Shown: positions 1 to 9,500 of the stretch, in pieces
Layout of the letters: every line of letters starts with the position of its first letter
How positions within the stretch are numbered: position 1 is the first letter of the stretch
Virus record (IMG/VR): IMGVR_UViG_3300025759_013899
Location: 1-28,947 of that record
From: a virus
Direction: 5' to 3' (one strand)
Length of the DNA: 28,947 bases
The notes under the pieces: model-generated
What the model was told of the DNA's origin: nothing
The model's input: only the letters and a program-made list of their open reading frames with translations
Database searches by the model: none
Program-made: the position numbers and the translations under genes

Positions 1-289
1 CAAAAGAAGAAGTTCCTTCTTTCACTTGCTTTTTGCGGGTATACATAGCATAGTCTTCCAAGACACTTTGCATGTTGACCAGAGCAGCTAGGCTGTCAAT
101 CTCTGATATAAGGCATATAGAGGTTGTATCGGCTAAGAACTCTTCTAAAACCTCCCTATTGTTAGAGGTGAATACAGTTAGCTCGGTATCATGTCCTATA
201 GCTGCTCTGTACACAAAGGGTATAAAAACCCCGCTATTAGCTAGACGTCTATTTATGACATTTGTTGCCACTACATAGTTGCTATTCAT
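1..289 (-). CDS. Hypothetical protein, N-terminal part (runs off the left edge)
   Basis: An open frame without stops starts at ATG 289 and leaves the window at position 1, giving 96 visible residues. The start follows the TAA of the VWA gene (293-295) by 3 bp and has AAAGG 7 bp upstream, so it reads as the next gene of the same minus-strand operon. The visible protein begins MNSNYVVATNVINRR and then shows alternating hydrophobic stretches (VFIPFVYRAAIG, ELTVFTS, ICLISEI), which suggests a soluble alpha/beta fold. There is no signal peptide or membrane segment. I do not recognise the family. Its position after the MoxR/VWA genes allows, but does not show, a link to that system. Confidence 0.7.
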   Translation of the reverse strand, partial: MNSNYVVATNVINRRLANSGVFIPFVYRAAIGHDTELTVFTSNNREVLEEFLADTTSICLISEIDSLAALVNMQSVLEDYAMYTRKKQVKEGTSSF

Positions 290-292
290 AAG

Positions 293-1852
293 TTAACCTT
301 TCTGCACATGTATATAGTTACCAAAACCACATGTGCCATAGACCTTATCTGGGCGTTTGCCTGACCACGATCTTTCATCAGGTACTTTACCCTCAGAAGA
401 TATAAGCCAAAGCACCTTAGAATCAGGAATAACTCTGTTTTTCATGTCAGGTAAAGGGCATTCGCCATCGGTAGCATAGAGCACTAAGTCTATATTAGTT
501 GGAGGTACAGCTGAATGCCCCTCCCCTGTAGCAAGCCATCTGAAGGGTGGGTTAAAATCAGTACCCCCTCTACCTCGAACATGCTCTAGAGACCCTTTGT
601 ACGGCTCCACTGATTTTATCTTAGTATCGCACTGCACTAAGGTGATACTAGTACCTGCTTGAGAATATATAGAAGAAAGTTCAGCGTTAAGCTCTTTTAT
701 CATGTAGTCATCTACTGAACCTGAAGTGTCCAGTATTGCTACAATGTTGAACTCAGGTACCTTTACTCTACCTGGAAAAGGCATAGCACCTGGGATTAAA
801 GCTGTTCTTAGCCGTGCTCTACGCATAGAACGAGAAACTCTTGCGGGCTTAGACGTAGATACTAATCTGCGTAATAGGTCCTTCCAGTTTAAGGTAGGCT
901 CTTGTAACTGTTTTTCACACCACTTGGTCAGACAGTCATTTGAACCTATACCTCTAGATTTAGAGATCTTGCTGGCCTTCTTTATTAAATCTTTAGCTTC
1001 TTCTTCTAGGTCTGCTGTTAACTCGTCTATGGAGTACCCCTCCAATTCACCCGCCTCTTCTAGCTCTTCTAGTAAACCCTTTTTTCCGGTGCCAGTAGCT
1101 TTCAGCAGTTCTTCTAACTGGTCTGGAGACATGCCCTTAATTGCCTCTACAGTAGATTTAAAATCTCCCGGAGAGGATAGAGCTTTCTTAGATTCTTTAT
1201 CCTCACTTTTCTCAGAGCCGGGGTTGGATAGAATTGGGCTCTGTTTGTTGTTTTGTATTTTCTTAGCTAGCTCCGCTATGTAGAAGTCCATAGACATAGC
1301 TACAGGTAATCCGGCGTCACTAGGGTGGATGCCTGCATAAGTACTCATAGGCTTGCCATTAAACTCGGCCTCTCCTTCAACAGGTTTACCTACACGGGTT
1401 TTTAGATCTTCTAGAGTAAATAACCTCCAAACATCTATAAGCATAGAGTTTAAGCTGAAATCCGCAGCTACATGCACAACAGCCCTAAATTTAAGGAGCA
1501 TATCTTTATCCTCCTTAAACATGTTCTCATACCTAATCATGCGAGGCACATGTTTTAGTAACCCATGACCCATCTCATGCGCTAGAACTATTCCTGCACC
1601 AAATACATCTAGCTCTTCAACCATAGTGGGGCTATACTTCATTATGTACACCCTATTTTTTACGGTGATACAAAATGTATTTATAGAGGGATCTTCCTCT
1701 ATAATTAAACCTGAGGCTATAGAGCTGAACATATTAAATTCAGGATACTCGCTGGTGGACATTAAGTTTGCTAGATAGAGCCTAAAGTCTTTTTTTATAT
1801 TTAAGACTTTAGGTTTATGTTGTATTCTTTTAATTGGCTTTCTTCTTCCCAT
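293..1852 (-). CDS. Metallopeptidase-VWA protein (DUF2201-like), MoxR partner
   Basis: The 519-aa protein joins two modules. Residues about 60-200 carry the zinc-metallopeptidase motif HEMGH (His92, Glu93, His96), as in the N-terminal peptidase-like domain of DUF2201 proteins. The C-terminal part, from about residue 365, is a von Willebrand A domain with MIDAS motif DTSGS (Asp375 to Ser379), followed by a glycine-rich RGRGGTDF segment and a DGE motif. A charged helical linker (about 215-330) joins them. ATG 1852 was chosen over the upstream TTG 1876 because AAGGAG lies 6 bp before it. Proteins of this type usually work with a MoxR AAA+ ATPase, and one is encoded at 3540-4703 on the same strand, separated by two plus-strand genes. 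The pair may act as a remodelling or protein-maturation machine; the target is unknown. Whether the peptidase site is active cannot be told. Confidence 0.85.
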   Translation of the reverse strand: MGRRKPIKRIQHKPKVLNIKKDFRLYLANLMSTSEYPEFNMFSSIASGLIIEEDPSINTFCITVKNRVYIMKYSPTMVEELDVFGAGIVLAHEMGHGLLKHVPRMIRYENMFKEDKDMLLKFRAVVHVAADFSLNSMLIDVWRLFTLEDLKTRVGKPVEGEAEFNGKPMSTYAGIHPSDAGLPVAMSMDFYIAELAKKIQNNKQSPILSNPGSEKSEDKESKKALSSPGDFKSTVEAIKGMSPDQLEELLKATGTGKKGLLEELEEAGELEGYSIDELTADLEEEAKDLIKKASKISKSRGIGSNDCLTKWCEKQLQEPTLNWKDLLRRLVSTSKPARVSRSMRRARLRTALIPGAMPFPGRVKVPEFNIVAILDTSGSVDDYMIKELNAELSSIYSQAGTSITLVQCDTKIKSVEPYKGSLEHVRGRGGTDFNPPFRWLATGEGHSAVPPTNIDLVLYATDGECPLPDMKNRVIPDSKVLWLISSEGKVPDERSWSGKRPDKVYGTCGFGNYIHVQKG

Positions 1853-1864
1853 AAAGGACTCCTT
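1853..1864. promoter_or_regulatory. Bidirectional Shine-Dalgarno segment between divergent start codons
   Basis: The 12 bp AAAGGACTCCTT separate the minus-strand ATG (1852) from the plus-strand ATG (1865). Read on the plus strand it gives AAAGGA 6 bp before ATG 1865. Read on the minus strand it gives AAGGAG 6 bp before ATG 1852. One imperfect palindrome therefore serves as ribosome-binding site for both genes, and no room is left for promoters between them. Confidence 0.75.
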
Positions 1865-2845
1865 ATGATTGATCAAAATAACGACGTTACGTTTTCTACT
1901 CTACGCAACATTATAGGTACGTACCCTGATATACGAGAATACGTAAAAACTGCTTCTGTAGGGGATAGTTACAGAGATAGCCTACCATTAGATAGTTTTG
2001 CCGATAAATCTAATAGAAGGTTTCCTCTAGCCTCCAAGCAGGATGCAGTATTGTCAAAGGCTTATGCCATAAAAGTAGCAAATCTTGCGCCCGAAATTAT
2101 GGATAATATAGACACAGCTCTAGCTCTGTACGAAGTACCTAGCAGCATTTTCCAAGAAACTAAAACTGCTAGTAGCACAGTAGAGCCTAAAAAATACTTA
2201 CTAGAGGAACAACAAAAACTTCCTATAGATTCTAGTACTAGTATAAAATTGGCGGAGAAGCAGTTGTTTTACAACAAATCAAAACTAAAACCCACTACTC
2301 TAAATAAAGCCGCCAGTGTTTTAATAAAAGAAGCATATGCAAGAGGGGAGAACGTAAGTACCCAAACTCTAAAATATGCAGGATTAGTGCAATCCGACCC
2401 AGAGTCATTGACTAGATGGTTAGAAGCCCGGGCTGCCAGTACTAGTAATTCATCAGCTAAATCTGCCTTTGATAAATTAGCTACAATAACTAAGAAATTT
2501 GATTACTCTGTATCTAGAGAAGAGCTAATTAAATTAAGTAATACTATAGAACAATTAGATGAATTAGGTGGTTTGACTAGGCACTATAATAAAAGCCTAC
2601 CAGATGCTATAAGTACTGTATTCAATACTAAAGTAGCTATGCAACCTATGGTAGATCTAGGGAAGCAAGTTCCCCTAGCCTCTTTGTTGGCAATAGATCC
2701 TGCTGTGTATGGGGATATATTAGGATCTGATATAGTTGAGGAAATAACTTCTGAAGGGGAAATCGTACCTGATGCGTTGGCTAGTATACTAGAAACCTTA
2801 CCTAAAGATATGAAAGAATCTTTAGTAAAAGAACTTAACTTGTAG
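1865..2845 (+). CDS. Hypothetical protein, possible virion protein
   Basis: The 326-aa product starts at ATG 1865, preceded by AAAGGA; an upstream ATG at 1817 in the same frame has no ribosome-binding site and would overlap the divergent gene. The protein is helical and rich in Ser, Thr, Lys and Leu, with no membrane segment, Cys cluster or catalytic motif that I can see. Residues about 38-60 contain FADKSNRRFPLAS, which resembles short segments in some phage structural or capsid-associated proteins; this is a weak resemblance. It lies on the plus strand like terL and portal, against the surrounding replication genes, which supports a late role. The next gene starts 13 bp downstream. Function unknown. 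Confidence 0.75.
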   Translation: MIDQNNDVTFSTLRNIIGTYPDIREYVKTASVGDSYRDSLPLDSFADKSNRRFPLASKQDAVLSKAYAIKVANLAPEIMDNIDTALALYEVPSSIFQETKTASSTVEPKKYLLEEQQKLPIDSSTSIKLAEKQLFYNKSKLKPTTLNKAASVLIKEAYARGENVSTQTLKYAGLVQSDPESLTRWLEARAASTSNSSAKSAFDKLATITKKFDYSVSREELIKLSNTIEQLDELGGLTRHYNKSLPDAISTVFNTKVAMQPMVDLGKQVPLASLLAIDPAVYGDILGSDIVEEITSEGEIVPDALASILETLPKDMKESLVKELNL

Positions 2846-2858
2846 GGACTGATAAGTA

Positions 2859-3500
2859 ATGAATTCCTTAGCTAACAAATACAGCAATACAGAAGCTGCT
2901 AAAGACATCTTAAGTAATGAAGGGTTTGTACCCGCCACACCTTTGCTGATATCTGCAGACATGTTAACGGGAGGTAGCTGTTTTGTCTGGGAGATAGACA
3001 CTCTTTTAGAAGAATTAGATGACCTAGATTGCTTACCTGAAGCTAGTAACAGAGACAGGTTGTTAGCCAGCATAGCTTTGTTATTAAATCCAGGATTTTT
3101 ATGGGATGCACAAGGCTTTATGTGTGTAGCCCAATCTATAACTGGAAAGCTGGCCGTGCCGGAGCTTTGGGAACCTCTTAGCCCTGCGGCTATAGCTTAT
3201 ACGGTTAAAGAAATAGAGTCTTTATACTCTAAGTACAAAGGCCTTAATAATTTAGATGCCTTGTATGCCGAGGAACCTAAAATATACATGGCAGGGTGCT
3301 GTGCTAATAGTGGCTTAGCTAAGTTACCTACTAACTTAATGTCTATTTGCAGCAACCAATTTAACAGAATGTACAGCTTACCCAATTCCCTAGAGGATGA
3401 ATTAGCCAATTCTGTACAATTAAGAAAGCATGAAGAAGTAGATGCGTACTTAAAATGTATGCATAACCTTAGAAGTAAATTTATGTCTAAGCTAAAATAA
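2859..3500 (+). CDS. Hypothetical protein, second gene of a plus-strand pair
   Basis: The 213-aa product follows the 1865-2845 gene by 13 bp and is likely cotranscribed with it. The Shine-Dalgarno is weak (GGGACTGATAAG before ATG 2859). The sequence is mostly helical with several cysteines (CLPEA, MCVA, GCCAN, SICS, KCMH) that do not form a clear metal-binding pattern. No signal peptide or transmembrane helix is evident, and I do not recognise a family. The stop codon lies inside a 10-bp inverted repeat that may be a terminator shared with the convergent MoxR gene. Confidence 0.7.
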   Translation: MNSLANKYSNTEAAKDILSNEGFVPATPLLISADMLTGGSCFVWEIDTLLEELDDLDCLPEASNRDRLLASIALLLNPGFLWDAQGFMCVAQSITGKLAVPELWEPLSPAAIAYTVKEIESLYSKYKGLNNLDALYAEEPKIYMAGCCANSGLAKLPTNLMSICSNQFNRMYSLPNSLEDELANSVQLRKHEEVDAYLKCMHNLRSKFMSKLK

Positions 3501-3525
3501 AAGAAACCTCCCGTGTTCTTTTATT
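3496..3525. terminator. Inverted repeat between convergent genes, probable bidirectional terminator
   Basis: AATAAAAGAA (3496-3505) and TTCTTTTATT (3516-3525) are perfect 10-bp complements around a 10-base loop. The left arm includes the TAA stop of the plus-strand gene, and the convergent MoxR gene ends at 3540. The stem is A+T-rich but U-rich on both transcripts, consistent with a weak bidirectional terminator. A second small repeat (AGTAG/CTACT) follows. Confidence 0.5.
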
Positions 3526-3539
3526 AGTAGAATTACTAC

Positions 3540-4703
3540 TTAACTAAGATTTCTTCCTAGAGCTTTATCCACAACAGGTAGTATCTTTGTTTCCCAATCT
3601 TTGTGCTTTATTATCTCGCCCATTAATTTTTCTTGATAAGGAGCATCTAAGCTACAGGAGTTACCCCCTTCTAGGGCGTTATAGAGAATGACTAAATTTT
3701 CAGGACTAAGCATAGTGCTTAGTTGCGCTATATTATTAGCGCATGTGTCTGGATCAGGTGTTTCTTCTTCAATAAAATTAATGACGTTATCTATAATAGA
3801 ACTAAACAGATCTACTCGTTCCTGTTTAATTTTATTCAAGGTTTTAAGGCTTTCCGACCACTTACCTAGTAAAATTTGTTCCGCCGTTATGTGCCACTCA
3901 ACATTCTGAGTGAACTTTATGAAGTGTTTAGCTCTATCTACATTTAAAAGCGTAGACAGTACCGTAGTATCTAGGTTACCTTCGTTTGCTAGCAGGAAGC
4001 TACTGACCTTTTCCCACTGTGCAGGATTAGCATAGATTTTACCTGCGTTTTTAGCTGGAAAATCTATGAGCTCTGTTCTATGTGACTCAACGTAGTTGAT
4101 CACATATTCATGGAAATTGTTAGCCTTAGCATACTTAAGCCAAGAGCTTACTTCAGCCTTCACTACTAGATGACAACCACGACGCCGCCAAGCCTCGTCT
4201 GATAAGATGTCACCCACTTGGAACCCCTTTGTTTGAGGATTACAGGCTGCATAGATATAGCAACTCTTGGGAAATTCCCAGTCATATAGTTTACGAGAGC
4301 CTAAGATACCAAATAAGGCGGAAGCGCTACCTGGAGTGTATCTAGTAATCTCGTCAAAAAGAACCACAGTAGGAATACCTTTAGCGTCATTGGCTATGAT
4401 TTTTTGTACCCAATGCGCCTTAAGCATCTTGAGGAAGCCATCTTCTGGGTAGCCTACCGCATAATCCTCTGGCTGTAATAGAGAGCAATCATGTACCTGA
4501 TAGTCTGCCCCTAGGTGTTTAGCTAATTGTGGTGCTAGAGCAGTCTTGCCAATGCCGCTTCCACCATGTAGGATAGGAAGAAGTCCAGCAGACCATAGTC
4601 CTAGAATTACCTCTTTAGATCTATTTAAGGGCACCACTTGGGCACCTAATTTGTTTGCATAGTCTTGCTCTTCCGAGAGCTCTGTTTTTATTTCATTAGA
4701 CAT
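3540..4703 (-). CDS. MoxR-type AAA+ ATPase
   Basis: The 387-aa protein is a MoxR/AAA_5-type ATPase. Walker A is GGSGIGKT (residues 47-54), Walker B is VVLFDE (Asp117, Glu118), sensor 1 is the Asn in YAACNPQ, and EAWRRRG supplies candidate arginine-finger residues. The region after about residue 190 is helical, as expected for the lid and C-terminal part. Start ATG 4703 has AAGGA 7 bp upstream. MoxR ATPases typically act with VWA-domain proteins as chaperone-like or metal-insertion machines (for example RavA-ViaA); the VWA-peptidase at 293-1852 is the obvious partner. The start codon is only 14 bp from the divergent terL start. The substrate in this phage is unknown. Confidence 0.9.
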   Translation of the reverse strand: MSNEIKTELSEEQDYANKLGAQVVPLNRSKEVILGLWSAGLLPILHGGSGIGKTALAPQLAKHLGADYQVHDCSLLQPEDYAVGYPEDGFLKMLKAHWVQKIIANDAKGIPTVVLFDEITRYTPGSASALFGILGSRKLYDWEFPKSCYIYAACNPQTKGFQVGDILSDEAWRRRGCHLVVKAEVSSWLKYAKANNFHEYVINYVESHRTELIDFPAKNAGKIYANPAQWEKVSSFLLANEGNLDTTVLSTLLNVDRAKHFIKFTQNVEWHITAEQILLGKWSESLKTLNKIKQERVDLFSSIIDNVINFIEEETPDPDTCANNIAQLSTMLSPENLVILYNALEGGNSCSLDAPYQEKLMGEIIKHKDWETKILPVVDKALGRNLS

Positions 4704-4717
4704 TGAAAATCCTTATT

Positions 4718-6223
4718 ATGATTCATATTAATAGAAGACAGCTAGCAGAGGCTAGCCTTATGTTAGATGGAGAAGATTTCTCCTTAGGGGACTACCCCTT
4801 CTATCACGCCCTATACGAAGGCGAGTGGCCTAGCACTTTACTAATGTGCGGCCGTCAAGTTGGTAAGTCTGTTAGTGCAGCTGCTTTCAGTGTTTGTGAA
4901 AGCGTTGCAATACCTCACTTTAAAACACTGTATATAGCTCCAACGCTAAAGCAGACTTCTACTTTTTCGAACACTAGAGTATCTAAGTTAGTGCGTCATA
5001 GCCCTGCAGTAAAAGAGCTAATGGGAGCAGTAACTTCTGATAATGTGTTTTTAAAAGTATTAGGTAATGGAAGTGAGTTATTATTTAACTATGCTTCCGA
5101 TGATCCTGACAGAGTACGGGGTGTATCTGCCGATAGAGTTATTTATGACGAGGTGCAGGACATAGACTACGAAGCTGTAGTGCCTGTAGTAAACGAATGT
5201 CTCGCCAACTCGAAGTATGGGTACATCTCTTATATGGGAACACCTAAGACACAAGAAAACACCATACAGTACATTTGGGATAATAGCTCTCAAAGTGAAT
5301 GGTGTATAAAATGTGATTCATGTGATAAGTATTCCTTCTATAGAGACGTTAAAGGAGTAGGTAAGAAAGGTATACTTTGCTTACACTGCTCCTCTTACGT
5401 TAACCCTGTTAATGGTTTATGGGTAGACATGAAAGAAAACTATTATACAAAAGCTTTTCATGTCCCCCAAGTTATCCTGCCTGCTAATCAGGAAGAGACC
5501 CGATGGAAACGTATACTTAACAAATTAGATACCTACTCCGATAGCAAGTTCAAAAACGAAGTACTTGGTGTTAGTGACTCCGTTGGATCTCGCTTAATAT
5601 CTCAAGACGAACTTCTCAGGGCATGTAAGCCCTGGCAATCTCCCACAGGTTTTGTTTGTGGGGGTGTCGACTGGAGTGGAGGAGGATCTAAAGGTGTAAG
5701 TAGAACTGTTTCTTGGGTCTTTTCTAGGAATCCTGGAGGCAAGTTTATCTGCCACCACTACTACATCTATAAAGATATGAATCCTGTAGATGCTGTAGAA
5801 ACTATAGCCAGAACTTTCATAGAGAAGAACGTGACCTTAGTTATAGGGGATGCAGGTGAAGGTGCGCTAGCTAACTCTTTGTTAACTAAGCGCCTAGCAG
5901 GCAAACCTGTCTACCAACTTCAATATGGATCTAACTCCAAACCATTAACATGGAATGGGGTAGATAGATATCTAGCAGACAGGACTACTTTAATAGATTG
6001 CTTTTTTCTAGACATAAAGCAGGGCAAGGTACAGTTTCTAGCTACAGCAGAGATGCAAGAAGCTTTTGATGACTTCTTGTCTCTCTACGAAGAAACTATG
6101 CCTTCTGGCAAGAAAGTCTGGAGACATTCACCTAATGCACCTGACGATTGCTTACATGCTGCAGTTTTTAGCTGGGTAGCGTGTAAGATACTTAGTCATG
6201 ATTTAACCTTTTACCAGAAGTAG
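4718..6223 (+). CDS. terL: Terminase large subunit (packaging ATPase and nuclease)
   Basis: The 501-aa protein drives DNA into the procapsid and cuts the concatemer. Walker A is CGRQVGKS (44-51) and Walker B is the DE in RVIYDEVQD. The RNase H-like nuclease has Asp318 (GVDWSGG), Asp378 (IGDAGEG) and Asp476-Asp477 (DDCLHAA). Between them lies a cysteine cluster, Cys196, 199 and 202 then Cys221 and 224, that looks like the zinc ribbon of lambda gpA-type terminases. I chose ATG 4718; the in-frame TTG 4703 overlaps the MoxR start, and a later ATG at 4760 has an AGAGG upstream, so the exact start is uncertain. No obvious small terminase gene is adjacent. It is a plus-strand, presumably late, gene between minus-strand genes. 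Confidence 0.95.
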   Translation: MIHINRRQLAEASLMLDGEDFSLGDYPFYHALYEGEWPSTLLMCGRQVGKSVSAAAFSVCESVAIPHFKTLYIAPTLKQTSTFSNTRVSKLVRHSPAVKELMGAVTSDNVFLKVLGNGSELLFNYASDDPDRVRGVSADRVIYDEVQDIDYEAVVPVVNECLANSKYGYISYMGTPKTQENTIQYIWDNSSQSEWCIKCDSCDKYSFYRDVKGVGKKGILCLHCSSYVNPVNGLWVDMKENYYTKAFHVPQVILPANQEETRWKRILNKLDTYSDSKFKNEVLGVSDSVGSRLISQDELLRACKPWQSPTGFVCGGVDWSGGGSKGVSRTVSWVFSRNPGGKFICHHYYIYKDMNPVDAVETIARTFIEKNVTLVIGDAGEGALANSLLTKRLAGKPVYQLQYGSNSKPLTWNGVDRYLADRTTLIDCFFLDIKQGKVQFLATAEMQEAFDDFLSLYEETMPSGKKVWRHSPNAPDDCLHAAVFSWVACKILSHDLTFYQK

Positions 6224-6512
6224 TAGCAAGTCTTCCCTGAAGGCCACCCGTGCCCCCTTATAAGGCACGGTAACAAGATTTATTAGGTACAAAACTATTT
6301 TATACCGATCTTGTATAGAGCCTACTACTTTAGTATTGCTATGTAGCAAGGCCGCTGTAGTACTAGAGCACTTGTAATAGTAGCAAGTAGCGCCCGCCGA
6401 CGCAGCCAGGAAACCTGGCAGCAACTAGCTTTTTAGTTAACTAACTATTAGCTAACTGCTAGTTTTAAAGCCTACTTTACGAGAACACTAGGTACAGCAC
6501 TATCTTATAACA
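6224..6512. other. Hairpin-rich convergent intergenic region after terL
   Basis: This 289-bp gap lies between the ends of terL and the polymerase gene and contains no credible gene. It has three inverted repeats: CCGTGCC/GGCACGG (6248-6254 and 6264-6270), GCCAGG-AAA-CCTGGC (6405-6419), and a nested repeat AACTAGC...AGTTA / TAACT-GCTAGTT (6423-6464). TAGTAGCAAGT occurs twice (6221-6231 and 6378-6388), and its core TAGCAAG a third time at 6344-6350. None of the hairpins is followed by a clear U-run. The region could end transcripts from both sides, encode a structured RNA, or hold a packaging signal; the sequence does not decide. Confidence 0.55.
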
Positions 6513-6516
6513 TTAA
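6497..6516 (+). promoter_or_regulatory. Possible variant of the phage promoter motif
   Basis: The core CTTATAACAT (6504-6513) is identical to the core of the element before the portal gene (19213-19222) and is preceded by GCAC and followed by TAAA at a similar offset. The flanking bases agree less well, and a plus-strand transcript from here would run antisense into the polymerase gene. It may be a degenerate copy or a chance match in A+T-rich DNA. Confidence 0.25.
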
Positions 6517-9500
6517 ATACCTATTTTTTGCGTATAGCTTTCTATACTATACTTAGCTTCTCCGTAACTAGGTCCTACTTCTACATCGTAAGGTAAGGCT
6601 ACAGGAACCATAGGAAATTCATTCTTAATAAAGTCTCTGACTTCTCGTTCTAAATATACTTCTAGATTAGGTAATTCTATAACAGGCATTTCAAACACTA
6701 AACTATCATGTACAGTAAGTAGCAGCCTACCTCTTATCTTGTGTATAGTTTTATGAATATTTATCAAAGTTCTAGTTACTATCTCGCTAGTAAACCCTTG
6801 TACTAAATAGTTTACTCCTTGACGCTGGCAAGCAGCTGCTACGCTGCCTCCTACATGTACTAAGGGAAACCTGCGTGCCCTACCTGTTGGAGTTCGAAGT
6901 ATCCCTTTATTAACTACGGCTCTTTTAGTAGTAGTTATGTATTTTTCTACTAGAGGAAATCTCTTGAAGAATAGATTCATTAAGGCTGTAGCCTCTCCAG
7001 GAGTAATACCTAGCTGCTCTGATAACTTACCAGGTCCTATACAGAATATAATACCGAAAACTATAGACTTAGCTTGCTGCCTAAGGGTGGTTAGCCTTAT
7101 ATCTTCTGTATTTTTTTCCGCGTTTTCTTTTTTTCTAGAGGTGTTAATGGCATCATAATCTTCCTGGAATACCATAGAAGCTACCCAACTATGCATATCT
7201 AAGCCTGTGTTTAAGGCATGCAGAAGGTCAGGATCTCTAGCATATACGGTAAGACCTCTAACCTCTGCGCCTGCAAAGTCTAGATCTACTACGCATAACT
7301 GCTCATCCACTTCCCACCCATATTTTTTACAAAGTAGCTTGTCAGAAGGTCTAGCTCTAGCCGATGTATCTGTAGGTATAAAAGCTTTTTTAATAGGAAC
7401 TCCTGCCAATACAGGAGGTATGTTCTGAAGATTGGGATTACTGGAAGACAGGCGTCCTGTAGCCGTACCGTTGGCATTTATGTTACCATGAACCCTAGAA
7501 TCAAAGCTCCCTAGCTCTAGTATACTAGATAGGTAAGTACTACGGGCTTTGCTTATACCTCTAAAATCTAGTATATCTTTAGCTATAATATGTGTCTTAC
7601 CCCACTCCTCCATAACATCACTAGCACTGCTTATAGCGCCTGACGCTGTTTCTTTTAGCTTCGGAAGACCATACCCCGTTACTAATATATCTGCCAAGCT
7701 AGAAGGATTATTTAGTACTACGCTAGAAGGGTCTCTACCTAGATCAGTACTTATTTTATGTACCAAATTGTAATGAGACTGCACTTCCTTTTTAAATAGA
7801 ACTCTAGACTGGTTTAGCAAATAGCCAGTATCTATCCGCACCCCCTCAACCTGCATGTCACTAAGGCATTCAGTTATGGGTATATAATGCTTATCCATTA
7901 AGGATATCATAGGTTCTCTACACTCTGCTTTAGCCTTAGAGGTAGTGTCTTGTTTCCAAGCATCCAACCGTTGCTTCATGGATAGTCTATAGGTTAGATC
8001 AGCATCAATAGCCGCATAAGGCATCATTACAGATACATCTACCATTTCAAATGTAACTTCTTCTCTAGCTGGATCTACTTTTTTACTAGAGGAGATATGA
8101 TCAGCCTCTTTATTAAGGTACTTAGTTACCGAGGATTTTACTTTTTTAAGATACTTCTTCCTGTTCTCAAGCATGGATAAGGTATTACTAATGGCCTGCT
8201 TTTTAGACTTATCTTTTTGGGAACGCTTTTTATTTTTAAGGATTTTTAGGTAAGTATCTAAATCCTCTAACTCTTCAAGCAAGCCTTTACTACCTCCTAA
8301 GAGTGATTGTTGCAGCTCTTTTAAGCTAGCGTTGAGAGCTAGGTTTAATTTAGTTGCTCTTATATCTTCCTCAATCCTAGATAGCTGCTCGTGTAAGGGT
8401 TTTTCATATCCCGCCAATGAGGGGAATTCCGTTAGTATAACTTCTTTTAAGCTATAGTGACCTTTCTTGTCCTCATCTAGCATATGCTCCGCTAACATTC
8501 CATCCCAGCGGGTATTCTGTACAGGAGTGTTAAATATCTCTTCTAAGGATCTACCTACTTCCTCCTCTATATTAAACCTAAGACTAGGGTTCTTAGCTAT
8601 AGCCTCTCTAGTTTGCCTAGTAAGTATGTGCTTAGCTATACCGTAATCGTATTTATAGTTCCACCAAGTCTTTGGGTGAGGTGATTGTAATATCTTCCAA
8701 ACCCAAGGTATTATCTCTTCAAAACTATACGGGCTATCTTTGTGCTCTACATATAGGGAAAAGGCTTTTCCAGGAGCTACGGCTCCTGAAATAGCTATAA
8801 CCCTGCCTTTATCATTCCAGCCAAATAAAGTGGTGGTCTCAAAATCCAGAGCCATCATAGAATTCTCTACAGTCTTACCCTCTGCACAGTACTGACTGTA
8901 TTCCTTAGCTACCTCAATAGCCCCCTCTATATTGTCTGGAATATCATAATTACTAAGCAGTTTAGGTACGTCTATATCATCCAGCTTCTTGCCTACTACT
9001 AACTTACATGCAGTAAGAATATCCTTAGTTACTATATCTGCAACCCCAGGAGTTTTCATTAAGTTAGCCATAGAAAAGGTAGTAAGTACCTGCATTTGCT
9101 TACCGAAGAAAGTTACTTCTTTAACAGATCCTCTAGAATGTTTATACAAGCCTTTTATCCCCATAAAAGACATTGCCTTTGATCCCATGGCCACTACTAC
9201 TGTAGCTCCGCTGTTTAGTAGGTTTTGAGCACCAACATTGCCTTTGCATTGCTCTATGAGTTTAACTGAGGCTTTAGTCTCTTTATCTCCACAGCTTACC
9301 GCATACATATAGAAGGCTTTATTCATTATAGAAGGCACTACACCCATAGAGTCTTTGTTACTACACCGGGCAAGAACTGCCTTTAGCATCTTGCCATCAT
9401 TGCCTGCCATAGCTACGCCTCCCCAAAAAGGAGGTTCCTCCAGAATAAAAGCTATCTTAGCTGGAGTAGTACCTACAGGAGTGACAAAGTTATTCCTAAA

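Noticed and set aside
72-278. Plus-strand frame of 68 codons at the left edge
   Set aside because: The minus strand here holds a coupled gene (1-289) with a good ribosome site; the plus frame has none and is a shadow.
1793-1812. Partial match to the promoter-like element upstream of 1865 (TATATTTAAGAC)
   Set aside because: It agrees at only 12 of 17 core positions in A+T-rich coding DNA and lies 72 bp from the start, unlike the 43 and 47 bp of the two good copies.
6203-6424. Minus-strand 73-codon frame over the terL/polymerase gap
   Set aside because: It overlaps the terL 3' end, has no clear ribosome site, spans two of the hairpins and shows low-complexity sequence.
6224-6512. tRNA gene in the hairpin-rich gap
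   Set aside because: No T-loop consensus or acceptor-stem pairing of suitable length could be found on either strand.
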